Origin: Herbinix sp.
Lineage (GTDB): Bacteria; Bacillota; Clostridia; Lachnospirales; Lachnospiraceae
Direction: 5' to 3'
DNA: 39,845 bases
NCBI GenBank assembly: GCA_029240245.1
Contig: JARBTJ010000030.1
Coordinates: 1 to 39,845 of the forward strand
In this document: piece after piece, positions 9,511-17,161 of the stretch
Layout: the number at the start of each line of letters is the position of its first letter
How positions within the stretch are numbered: position 1 is the stretch's first letter
Translations under genes and position numbers: made by a program
The notes under the pieces: model-generated
Databases searched by the model: none
Told to the model about the DNA's origin: nothing
The model's input: only the letters and a program-made list of their open reading frames with translations

Positions 9511-10088
9511 TGAATAAACGAATCGGTGTATTGGCACTTCAGGGGGCATTTGCGGAACATATGGCAGCTCTTAATAAAATAGGTGCTGACTGCTTTGAAA
9601 TACGGCAGAAATCGGATTTAACCCTACAGACACCGGATGGTATCATACTTCCTGGTGGAGAAAGTACGGTAATCGGTAAGCTTTTACAGGAACTTGATAT
9701 GTTGGGTGATTTAAAAAAGCTCATAGAAAAGGGATTGCCGGTGTTCGGAACCTGTGCAGGTATGATTTTATTAGCCGGTAAGCTCTCAAATGATGATCAT
9801 AAGTATCTTGGGACGATGGATATTACCGTGAAAAGGAATGCTTATGGGCGGCAGCTGGGTAGCTTTCAGACAATGGGGTTATTTAAGGGAATCGGTGACC
9901 TGGGTATGACCTTTATCCGGGCTCCCTATATTGAAACTCTTTCAGAAGATAAGGGAGTTGAGGCTTTAGCTGTGGTGAATGATCGTATCGTTGCCGCAAG
10001 ACAAGGTAATATGCTAGTCACCTCCTTTCATCCGGAACTGTCCGAAGATCTAAGGGTACATGAGTACTTTATCCAAATGCTTACATAA
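9510..10088 (+). CDS. pdxT: PLP synthase glutaminase subunit PdxT
   Basis: Class I glutamine amidotransferase of 192 residues that supplies ammonia to PdxS. Nucleophile cysteine in FGTCAGMILLA; histidine and glutamate of the triad in SFHPELSED; oxyanion/glutamine loop LPGGESTVIGKL. Start and length are normal. It is transcribed with pdxS. No strong terminator follows; a weak hairpin (GCTTTAT and ATAAAGC, 10149-10170) lies before the convergent dehydrogenase gene. Confidence 0.97.
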   Translation: MNKRIGVLALQGAFAEHMAALNKIGADCFEIRQKSDLTLQTPDGIILPGGESTVIGKLLQELDMLGDLKKLIEKGLPVFGTCAGMILLAGKLSNDDHKYLGTMDITVKRNAYGRQLGSFQTMGLFKGIGDLGMTFIRAPYIETLSEDKGVEALAVVNDRIVAARQGNMLVTSFHPELSEDLRVHEYFIQMLT

Positions 10089-10187
10089 AAATTCTATACT
10101 AGACTTATGATAAAGATAAAAACAAAATCATGTTACCCTCTCTTTGACGCTTTATCAATTAGTATAAAGCTATTATTCTGCATAGTT

Positions 10188-11120
10188 TTAAACGGTATCA
10201 TTAAAAAACTCGATGATCTGCTCCGCACAGCGGTTATTCATAGAAATAAAGGTATCTCTGGTAAAGGTACCGATGTGGGGAGTCAGTAGAGCATTGTTAC
10301 AGGAATGCAGCGGGGAGGAGGTGCAGGGTTCCTGATCGAATACATCAATATAGGCTGCACTTATCTGCCCGTTTTTAAGAGCATTGGCCAGATCTGCCGT
10401 ATGAACAATACCGCCGCGGGCTGTATTGATAAGGACGGAGGAGGGTTTCATGCTTTGGAAGACTGCAGCATGGAACATGTTTTTTGTTGCCTCCGTCATA
10501 GGAACATTGATAGCAATATAATCGCTGGTTGAGATTAAGGTATCAAAATCGGTATACATAGCATGATATTGCTCCTCGATGTCCAGGTCCCTGTGCCGGT
10601 AATAACACAATAAATTCATACCGAAGGCATGGGCACGGACTGCCGTTTCCTTTGATATGCTACCAAAGCCCACTAACCCTAGGCTCTTGCCCTTAACACC
10701 CTCTGTTAAAATTCTGGACCAGTTTCCATTCTTCATGATTTCATTATGAAAGGATAACTGCCTTGCGTGATCTAATATATATGCCATAATTAACTCAGCT
10801 ACTGCCGGACCTACGTAACCTTCCGTACGGGTAACGGTAATATGATGTTCGTTTGCCGCAGTTAAATCAATATTATCAATTCCCACACCACGTCTTGCAA
10901 TTAGTTTCAGTCTCGGTAATTGTTCAAGTACCTCTCGAGTGTATTTTTCCAGACCTGCGATCACTGCATCCGCATCCCTTAGTATTTCTACCAGTTCCTC
11001 AGGAGTATATTTTCTCTCCACCGGATATTCTTTTACGTCAAATCCGGCTTTTTCTAAATTCTGTTTTGCTTGATTATCAACCTCAGATACATTACAGGCA
11101 AGTATTATAGCTTTTTTCAT
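10188..11120 (-). CDS. D-2-hydroxyacid dehydrogenase (phosphoglycerate dehydrogenase-like)
   Basis: About 310 residues of the NAD-dependent D-isomer 2-hydroxyacid dehydrogenase family. The Rossmann motif is LGLVGFGSIS, with the last glycine of GxGxxG replaced by serine. The catalytic triad is visible: arginine in NTARGGIV, glutamate in DVFDQEP and histidine in LLTPHIGTF. It lacks the C-terminal ACT domain of long SerA enzymes. The start at 11120 is set by AAAGGAG five bases upstream; the longer frame has no ribosome site. 3-Phosphoglycerate is a plausible substrate (PGDH-like), but other D-hydroxyacids are possible. It stands alone, convergent with pdxT. Confidence 0.85.
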   Translation of the reverse strand: MKKAIILACNVSEVDNQAKQNLEKAGFDVKEYPVERKYTPEELVEILRDADAVIAGLEKYTREVLEQLPRLKLIARRGVGIDNIDLTAANEHHITVTRTEGYVGPAVAELIMAYILDHARQLSFHNEIMKNGNWSRILTEGVKGKSLGLVGFGSISKETAVRAHAFGMNLLCYYRHRDLDIEEQYHAMYTDFDTLISTSDYIAINVPMTEATKNMFHAAVFQSMKPSSVLINTARGGIVHTADLANALKNGQISAAYIDVFDQEPCTSSPLHSCNNALLTPHIGTFTRDTFISMNNRCAEQIIEFFNDTV

Positions 11121-11202
11121 GGGGACTCCTTTTGATGTTTGTTTGCATACGCATGTAATCATTAACATTTATTTTATCACAGGATATTTTAAATGTCTTT
11201 AT

Positions 11203-11227
11203 AAAAGCGCCGGTGTAGGCGGTTTTT
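11203..11227. other. Hairpin between divergent genes
   Basis: AAAAGCGCC, a six-base loop and GGCGGTTTT form a stem with one mismatch, with a T-run on either strand. It looks like a small bidirectional terminator or leader hairpin but lies between two divergent genes with no gene ending there. Role unknown. Confidence 0.35.
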
Positions 11228-11339
11228 ATAGAAGTATTGAAAGTAGAGCAGAGTAGGTTTTTCGTATAATCTCTTCTAAATGTATAGGTTTTCAAATTAA
11301 ACATATACTATTTTCAAAATTTAGAAGGGAGTGGGATTT

Positions 11340-11798
11340 TTGAAGAAAAAACGTATCTTTCCACCAACATCATTTCGTGTGTTTCTTCGGACCAAACCAC
11401 CGGTCAATGCAGAAATTAGAAATCAAACCATTCGAAACTTAAATATTCTAAAAAACTGTAATGAAGCAGAAATGACGGACCGGATTCGCAGCTTAAATTC
11501 AGAATGGGATACGGAGCGGATTCTGGAGGTTAATGCAGCAGCGTTGATTTTACTTAGTTCATATCTGGGTATCCGGACAAGCAGGTGTTGGTTTTTACTG
11601 ACCGGTACGATCGGAGTATTTTTACTGTTGCATGCTTTGCAGGGCTGGTGTCCTCCTCTGCCTATAATAAGAAAATGGGGTATCCGGACCGAGGATGAAA
11701 TAAATTCTGAAAAAATAGTATTAAAACTGTTACGTGGAGATTTCAAATCAGAAGGTACTACAGTTGTAGACCTGTTAAATGCAGTAGAAAAACAATAA
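11340..11798 (+). CDS. Small membrane protein, DUF2892-like
   Basis: About 152 residues. A basic N-terminus and a charged segment containing ERILEVNAAALIL lead to a hydrophobic stretch that ends in LHALQGWCPPLPIIRKWGI. The arrangement of a short membrane pair followed by a GWCP-type motif resembles the DUF2892 (YgaP transmembrane-like) domain. TTG 11340 is preferred because AAGGGAG lies eight bases before it; GTG 11331 overlaps that site. It ends 37 bases before the tocopherol-cyclase-like gene without a terminator, so the two are probably co-transcribed. Function unknown. Confidence 0.65.
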   Translation: MKKKRIFPPTSFRVFLRTKPPVNAEIRNQTIRNLNILKNCNEAEMTDRIRSLNSEWDTERILEVNAAALILLSSYLGIRTSRCWFLLTGTIGVFLLLHALQGWCPPLPIIRKWGIRTEDEINSEKIVLKLLRGDFKSEGTTVVDLLNAVEKQ

Positions 11799-11835
11799 AA
11801 ATAATTTTGACTATTTAATCAAGGATAAAACACAG

Positions 11836-12825
11836 ATGAATCAAATTTATAGAATTTATCATCCGGAGATATTCCAGGGTGCAAATAAACGGAAAAATTA
11901 TTTCGAAGGCTGGTATTATAAACTGATTGACAAAAGTAAGGAGCATGCTTTTGCCATCATTCCCGGAATATCCATAAAAGAACGGGATGTTCATGCTTTT
12001 GTCCAGGTGCTGGATCAGGAGAATAATACCTATTATTTTCGTTACCCGATTTCGGATTTTTGTTATCATCCAAAAAAATTTGAGATAAGTATCGGAGATA
12101 ATGTTTTTTCACAGAATAGACTCCTTTTAAATATCAGAAAGGACGGAATTAATATCTGTGGGACGCTCCATTTTAAAAATATTGTCACACTTCCCAAGAC
12201 AATTCTGCGGCCTGGGATTATGGGACCCTATTCGTATGTACCCTTTATGGAATGCTATCATGGAATTGTCAGTATTCATCATGATATTTTCGGGCAGTTA
12301 AAGGTATTAGGGAAAACACTGGATTATAATGCCGGCTATGGCTATATCGAAAAGGACTGGGGCAGATCCTTCCCGGAGCATTGGATTTGGTTTCAATCCA
12401 ATCATTTTGATAACAATGATATTACCCTGATGTTTTCCGTGGCTAAGATACCATGGATCAATAGGGCCTTTACCGGTTTTCTCTCAATCTTTCGGTATCA
12501 GGACCAAGTGTACGTATTTGCGACCTATACGGGTGCAAAACTGAAAAGGCTGGAGGTATCAAACGGCTATGTCAGAGTCAGGATTGAAGATTTCCGGTTC
12601 CGATTAGATATGAAGGTCCTTCAGACGGAAGGGGGCGCTATTAAGGCACCGACAAATGACGGCATGGAACGGAACATTATCGAAAGCATTAACGCTGTCG
12701 TTAAGGTAAGACTGACGGACAGGAGTGGTGATCTGATTTACGAGGGCCGGGGCACGAATACCGGTCTTGAAATTGTAAATCCGGTAGGGACTGATTGCTG
12801 CGATTATACGACAGGTAAAAAATAA
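11836..12825 (+). CDS. Tocopherol-cyclase-family protein
   Basis: 329 residues resembling the tocopherol cyclase (VTE1-like) family. The N-terminal FQGANKRKNYFEGWYYKLI block, the centre GPYSYVPFMECYHGIVS and GYGYIEKDWGRSFPEHWIWFQ are the family's recognisable blocks. The family forms a large lipocalin-like beta-barrel pair. The plant enzyme closes the chromanol ring of vitamin E, but the bacterial Firmicutes members are uncharacterised and no tocopherol pathway is visible here. No signal peptide. The ribosome site is weak (AAGGA, ten bases before ATG). It ends six bases from the convergent AraC gene. Likely a lipid- or prenyl-binding protein or cyclase; this is inference. Confidence 0.8.
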   Translation: MNQIYRIYHPEIFQGANKRKNYFEGWYYKLIDKSKEHAFAIIPGISIKERDVHAFVQVLDQENNTYYFRYPISDFCYHPKKFEISIGDNVFSQNRLLLNIRKDGINICGTLHFKNIVTLPKTILRPGIMGPYSYVPFMECYHGIVSIHHDIFGQLKVLGKTLDYNAGYGYIEKDWGRSFPEHWIWFQSNHFDNNDITLMFSVAKIPWINRAFTGFLSIFRYQDQVYVFATYTGAKLKRLEVSNGYVRVRIEDFRFRLDMKVLQTEGGAIKAPTNDGMERNIIESINAVVKVRLTDRSGDLIYEGRGTNTGLEIVNPVGTDCCDYTTGKK

Positions 12826-12831
12826 GTCTGT

Positions 12832-13698
12832 TTATTTTGTACTATATAAGGCATATTTCTTCGGGGATATGCCGACTGCTTTTGTAAAAGCCTTTAAAAA
12901 ATTACTATAATCATGGAAACCGCAACGCTCCCAAACTTCATTAATACTTTTACCTTCGGTTAACAGTACTTTAGCAGTTGAAATCCTTCTCGCCGTTAAG
13001 TATTTGTTTACCGTAGTTCCGGTGGAGGCCTTAAAGATACGGCAGATATAAGATTTGCTTAAATAAAATTTAGAGGCTAATTCATCCATGGTAATGGACT
13101 GATGGATATTCTGGTTCATATATTCTAAGATCAGATCCACCTGTTTATCATATTGACAGGAGGAGGGTATTTCCTCCGCATCTTCTCTGCATTGTGCCAG
13201 AAATGTTTTATTTAGTAAGACCATCAATTCGGTAAAGAGAGCACGTTCCAAAACATCAGCAGCATATCCGTTCAGTGTCGTAATTTTATGTATAAAATAA
13301 GTAAACCGTTGCTGTTTTTCCTTATCCAAGATAATTCGATGGCTTACATGAGGTTCACGATAATGGAAGCAATATTGAAGGTCAGTATGTAAGGTACATA
13401 ACTCCTTTAAAAAATCCGGATGGATGGATAGGACAATCCGCTCATGTTCCATTTGGTTGATCTGGGTGATATAATGACTTTCATATTGGTTGATAAAGAA
13501 TAAGTCACCAGGCTGGATTTTATAAGCCTTGTTACCAATTAAAAACTGTTTTCCACCGGAAATTGAGAAATAGATCTCATAACAATCATGGATATGCATG
13601 TTCATGGTCTTTTCTTCGGAATGCAGGTGGGCGATTGCAAAATATTTCTTCGAAATGCATTCTTCAATCGCTATCTTACAGGAATTAAATTCTTTCAT
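12832..13698 (-). CDS. AraC-family regulator with cupin sensor
   Basis: About 288 residues. The N-terminal half is a cupin-like ligand domain (HIHDCYEIYFSISG, YKIQPGDLFFINQYESHYI). The C-terminal ~100 residues are two AraC helix-turn-helix units (ITMDELASKFYLSKSYICRIFKAS and NEVWERCGFHDYSNFLKAF). The start at 13698 has GAGG six bases upstream; the longer frame lacks a site. It is divergent from kduI and the GH88 gene, so it probably activates their transcription in response to an unsaturated uronate or oligogalacturonide. Such ligand assignment is inference. Confidence 0.88.
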   Translation of the reverse strand: MKEFNSCKIAIEECISKKYFAIAHLHSEEKTMNMHIHDCYEIYFSISGGKQFLIGNKAYKIQPGDLFFINQYESHYITQINQMEHERIVLSIHPDFLKELCTLHTDLQYCFHYREPHVSHRIILDKEKQQRFTYFIHKITTLNGYAADVLERALFTELMVLLNKTFLAQCREDAEEIPSSCQYDKQVDLILEYMNQNIHQSITMDELASKFYLSKSYICRIFKASTGTTVNKYLTARRISTAKVLLTEGKSINEVWERCGFHDYSNFLKAFTKAVGISPKKYALYSTK

Positions 13699-13799
13699 AA
13701 ACAACCTCGCAGCGTAGGGATGATTAATTCTAAATAACAAGTATTACATAACGATATAAAAATAGGTATTCCATTGATTTTAGAGTCACTAATACCTTC

Positions 13800-13828
13800 A
13801 TTGTAGCACCATAGTTCAATATTTGCAA
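13800..13828 (-). promoter_or_regulatory. Promoter of the AraC gene
   Basis: Minus-strand TTGCAA (complement of 13823-13828), a 17-bp spacer and TACAAT (complement of 13800-13805), about 100 bases before the AraC start. The remaining part of the 13699-14007 spacer should hold the kduI promoter; I see no clear consensus there, as expected for an AraC-activated promoter. Confidence 0.55.
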
Positions 13829-14007
13829 TATTTTGAGTAATATGTGACAGGAAATAGAAAATGTAGCATGGTAAAATAAAACATAGATTGCTATAGTACA
13901 TAATATCACCCGATGATTAGGATTAAATTGTAAAAAGTGTACGATTAATTCAAAACGGGTGTTTCACATGGGACTATCGTCATTACATATTAGAAAGGAA
14001 AAACGGT

Positions 14008-14835
14008 ATGGAAATCAGATATGCAGCATCACCTAAGGATATTAAAAAGTATACGACACAACAGTTAAGAGATGAATTTCTAATTCAAAATCTGTTTGAA
14101 ACCGGTAATTTAAAGTCGGTATATAGTCATATTGATCGTATCATGATTGGAGGAGCAGTACCGGTGACACCGATTGCATTAACCGCAGGAGATGAAATCA
14201 GAGCAGAATATTTCCTTCAAAGAAGAGAACTCGGCATTATAAATATAGGCGGTAAAGGAACCGTAACAGCGGATGGAATTACTTATGAACTGGATTATAA
14301 AGACGGACTGTATATCGGAATGGGTACAAAAGAGATTACCTTTGCAAGTGAAGATCAAAGGGTTCCGGCAAAATTCTATTTTAACAGTGCTCCGGCGCAT
14401 AAAACCTATCCAACCGTACATATTAAACCGGAAAACTGTGTTCGTGTAGAACTCGGAACCTTGGAACAGTCCAATCACAGAGTTATAACAAAATATATTC
14501 TGCCGGGTCAGGTGGAAAGCTGTCAGCTGGTGATGGGAATGACACAGTTAAAACCGGGAAGTGTATGGAATACCATGCCCTGTCATACGCATGACAGAAG
14601 AATGGAGGTTTATTTATATTTTGAGCTACCCGAGGACGCCATTGTATTTCATTATATGGGTGAACCAGCCGAGACCAGACATATTGTAATGAGAAATGAA
14701 GAAATTGTGATAGCACCGAGCTGGTCCGTTCATGCCGGTTCAGGAACTCAGAACTACACCTTCATCTGGGGTATGGTGGGTGAGAATCAAGATTTTAACG
14801 ATATGGATTCTGTTCCTATGAAGGATCTGAGATAG
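14008..14835 (+). CDS. kduI: 5-dehydro-4-deoxy-D-glucuronate isomerase KduI
   Basis: 275 residues, full length. KduI isomerises 5-keto-4-deoxyuronate (from unsaturated galacturonate or glucuronate) to 3-deoxy-D-glycero-2,5-hexodiulosonate in pectin breakdown. It is a double cupin. Zinc-binding residues are visible in PCHTHDRRMEVYLYF (two histidines and a glutamate) and in SVHAGSGTQNYTFIWGM (third histidine). AAAGGAA precedes the ATG. Its neighbour GH88 releases exactly the kind of unsaturated uronate that KduI consumes. Confidence 0.95.
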   Translation: MEIRYAASPKDIKKYTTQQLRDEFLIQNLFETGNLKSVYSHIDRIMIGGAVPVTPIALTAGDEIRAEYFLQRRELGIINIGGKGTVTADGITYELDYKDGLYIGMGTKEITFASEDQRVPAKFYFNSAPAHKTYPTVHIKPENCVRVELGTLEQSNHRVITKYILPGQVESCQLVMGMTQLKPGSVWNTMPCHTHDRRMEVYLYFELPEDAIVFHYMGEPAETRHIVMRNEEIVIAPSWSVHAGSGTQNYTFIWGMVGENQDFNDMDSVPMKDLR

Positions 14836-14870
14836 ATATCAGCTATATTATACGGGAAGGAGGAAATGAA

Positions 14871-14900
14871 ATGAGAGGGTTAGAATACTCTCCCTGGTAA
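14871..14900 (+). other. Nine-codon ORF with strong ribosome site
   Basis: GGAAGGAGG lies just before an ATG that opens a 9-codon frame, MRGLEYSPW, ending in TAA. GAGAG (14873-14877) and CTCTC (14890-14894) inside it can pair. It sits in the 154-base gap between kduI and GH88. It could be a leader peptide, the relic of a decayed gene or chance. Nothing else is evident in the gap except the GH88 ribosome site. Confidence 0.25.
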
Positions 14901-14989
14901 ACAACCGTAAGCTTGGTGATTATGAGAAATAACGAAATCACTGGTAATTGCAACTTATTATAAAAATATTATAAAAAAGGGGTTACAAC

Positions 14990-16162
14990 ATGAATTTATT
15001 AAATTTTGATCATATGCCTAAGATAACTATGGATGAAATTAAGAGTGCAATCCAAATCTGTATCGAGCAGGATAAGAATAATTTACCGGAATTTACCCAT
15101 AAATTTAAACATATCTACAGTGATAAGGGTTTTTATAAGCCGGTGGAAAATAGTGACTGGACTCAAGGTTTTTGGACCGGTGAACTGTGGTTGGATTATG
15201 AGAATTCCGGCGATGAAAGTTTTAAGCAGACTGCAGAGATTCAAATACAGAATTTTTATGACAGGATTGTTTTGAAACGTAATGTGGATCATCATGATAT
15301 GGGCTTTTTATTTTCCTTGTCCTGTGTCGCAGGTTATAAGCTGACCGGCAATGAAGTGGGTAAATCGGCAGCATTGCTTGCAGCGGAGCAGCTAATTTCC
15401 AGGTTCCATACCAAAGGTGAATATATTCAGGCATGGGGACCGATGAATACGAACGGAAACTACCGTCTAATTATCGATTGTCTGCTTAATTTACCATTGC
15501 TATATTGGGCCTCCGAAGTTACCGGCAATGATAAATATAAGACAATAGCACAGAAGCATATTGCTACCTCAATCAAATGTGTGATCAGAGAAGATTATTC
15601 CACCTGGCATGCATACTTCTTTAATCCGGAAACGGGCGAGCCCACCCATGGAGCTACTCATCAGGGTTATCGTGACGGATCAGCCTGGGCAAGAGGTCAG
15701 GCTTGGGGTATTTATGGTCTTGCTTTAAGTTATCGATATACAAAGAATCCGGAGTATATTAAAATATTCCATGGAATTACCAATTTCTTTTTAGAAAAGC
15801 TTCCTTCCGATTTAGTACCTTATTGGGATCTGGAATTTGGTGACGATTCGGGAGAGCCCAGAGATTCCTCCTCTGCAGCCATCGCTGTATGCGGTATGTT
15901 GGAAATGGCGAAATACTTACCGGCTGAAGAAAGTGAATATTATAAGAACGTCGCGTTAAGAATTATGAAATCATTGTTTGAGCATTATGCAGTGAAGGAT
16001 AAGAGTATTTCAAATGGCCTGATATTACGTGGTACCTATTGTAATCATTCACCTTATAATGGGTGTCAAAATATGGGAGTGGATGAATGTACCTCTTGGG
16101 GAGATTATTTTTATCTGGAGGCATTAACAAGATTAAAGAAGGACTGGCAGCTATACTGGTGA
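14990..16162 (+). CDS. Unsaturated glucuronyl hydrolase, GH88
   Basis: 390 residues forming an (alpha/alpha)6 barrel. It hydrolyses the unsaturated 4,5-uronate from the non-reducing end of oligosaccharides made by polysaccharide lyases. The two aspartates of the GH88 site are in HHDMGF (D103) and IIDCLLNLPLL (D163). Other family blocks are TQGFWTGELW and GSAWARGQAWGIYGLA. There is no signal peptide, so it acts in the cytoplasm on imported oligosaccharides. GH105 is the close alternative, with rhamnogalacturonan substrates. No transporter for the substrate is seen in the window. Confidence 0.92.
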   Translation: MNLLNFDHMPKITMDEIKSAIQICIEQDKNNLPEFTHKFKHIYSDKGFYKPVENSDWTQGFWTGELWLDYENSGDESFKQTAEIQIQNFYDRIVLKRNVDHHDMGFLFSLSCVAGYKLTGNEVGKSAALLAAEQLISRFHTKGEYIQAWGPMNTNGNYRLIIDCLLNLPLLYWASEVTGNDKYKTIAQKHIATSIKCVIREDYSTWHAYFFNPETGEPTHGATHQGYRDGSAWARGQAWGIYGLALSYRYTKNPEYIKIFHGITNFFLEKLPSDLVPYWDLEFGDDSGEPRDSSSAAIAVCGMLEMAKYLPAEESEYYKNVALRIMKSLFEHYAVKDKSISNGLILRGTYCNHSPYNGCQNMGVDECTSWGDYFYLEALTRLKKDWQLYW

Positions 16163-16196
16163 TAACAGGATCTTTCCTATCAGAATAATATAATTT

Positions 16197-16280
16197 AGGC
16201 GTGTTGTTAAATCATGTAGGAACATGATAATAGGAAGTGTAATTCGTATTATCATGTTCCTAGTTTTTAACAACACGCCT
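16197..16280. repeat. 84-bp nested palindrome / bidirectional terminator
   Basis: An outer perfect 15-bp stem (16197-16211 with 16266-16280, AGGCGTGTTGTTAAA) encloses an inner perfect 16-bp stem (16217-16232 with 16247-16262, TAGGAACATGATAATA). A 14-base loop lies at the centre. It lies between the converging GH88 and NimA-like genes and is followed by TTTC on the plus strand, so it can act as a terminator. It is far longer than the other terminators here and resembles a MITE-like element. Confidence 0.75.
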
Positions 16281-16288
16281 TTCTATCA

Positions 16289-16759
16289 CTATTTTTTTAA
16301 ACGCTTACCGGTAATCTCATTCACGGTTAATCGAAGCACAGTAACCACTCTGCAGGCATGTTCATCAAATGAAAATGTGGGAGCCTTTGAATAATGTTTC
16401 ATAAGTTGGGTTAGTGCCAACAGTTTCTGATCCTCCGGCAGAACTTCCATGATTCCGTTCCCGCAGACACTTTCAAATTCCATCGTATAATCACAAGCCT
16501 TTTCACCGGTAATCAGTTTATGGGAACAGCTCATCTCAAAAGCGGTCTTTGGATTATTACGAATTAATTCAAGTTTTTTACCCTCCCTTGCGCAATGGAA
16601 ATAGAGGCAGAAATTATTATCTTCATAGGTAAATCCAAAATTCAGGGGAACAATATAGGGATAATCCTCATCAAATAATGCAATATTGCAGATTTCACAT
16701 TTTTCCATAATAGCGGTAATTTCATTCCTATCTGTGATTTCACGGTCTTTTCTTCGCAT
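16289..16759 (-). CDS. Pyridoxamine 5'-phosphate oxidase-like (NimA-type) flavin-fold protein
   Basis: 156 residues with the split beta-barrel FMN-binding fold of the PNPOx/NimA group: IMEKCEICNIALFDEDYPYIVPLNFGF at the start and FCLYFHCAREGKKLELIRNNPKTAFEM in the middle. Such proteins bind FMN or haem; some reduce nitroimidazoles, most are uncharacterised. GGAGG precedes the ATG by about six bases. A perfect palindrome overlaps its likely transcription start (separate entry), which suggests induction by a small molecule. No regulator gene is adjacent. Confidence 0.85.
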   Translation of the reverse strand: MRRKDREITDRNEITAIMEKCEICNIALFDEDYPYIVPLNFGFTYEDNNFCLYFHCAREGKKLELIRNNPKTAFEMSCSHKLITGEKACDYTMEFESVCGNGIMEVLPEDQKLLALTQLMKHYSKAPTFSFDEHACRVVTVLRLTVNEITGKRLKK

Positions 16760-16804
16760 TCTTAACCTCCAAATAAAATAATAGTAAGCCCTCGGTAGGG
16801 ATTT

Positions 16805-16863
16805 ATGTAACTAATTTTAGTTACATTTTGAAGTATTATAGCATAAAAATAAATAATAATACA
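16805..16863 (-). promoter_or_regulatory. Promoter plus palindromic operator of the NimA-like gene
   Basis: Minus-strand TATAAT (complement of 16835-16840) with a weak TGTATT -35 17 bp upstream. Just downstream, at 16805-16826, is a perfect inverted repeat: ATGTAACTAA, two bases, TTAGTTACAT. Its position over the transcription start is that of a repressor operator; form and size fit a MarR- or HxlR-type dimer. The rest of the 16760-17161 spacer is AT-rich and holds the promoter of the protease gene. Confidence 0.55.
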
Positions 16864-17030
16864 GACCGGTAGAAGGTAAAACCTTATTTATTTTCATTGC
16901 CGTTTTTTGCCATTGATAGGTTCCTGATAGCTGCGTACAAATTGGGAACACGATGAGGCTGTGTCCTTTATGTTAAGGAAGAGGTGGTTTAAACTAAAAA
17001 GAATTTTCGGAAGGTTATGGAGAAAAAACA

Positions 17031-17058
17031 TTGCAAATACAAATTTTTCCGTTATAAT
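17031..17058 (+). promoter_or_regulatory. Promoter of the secreted protease gene
   Basis: TTGCAA at 17031-17036 and TATAAT at 17053-17058, 16 bp apart. This leaves a leader of about 95 bases before the ATG at 17162. I recognise no riboswitch in the leader. Confidence 0.5.
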
Positions 17059-17161
17059 AAATCTATAAGATTTTAGTTAGGGGGTATAAAGCGTATTCAT
17101 TTGCTATGTAAATATGTATTGAAGCCCAAATTACGGTGTTTTAAACAGAAGGGAGAATTAA

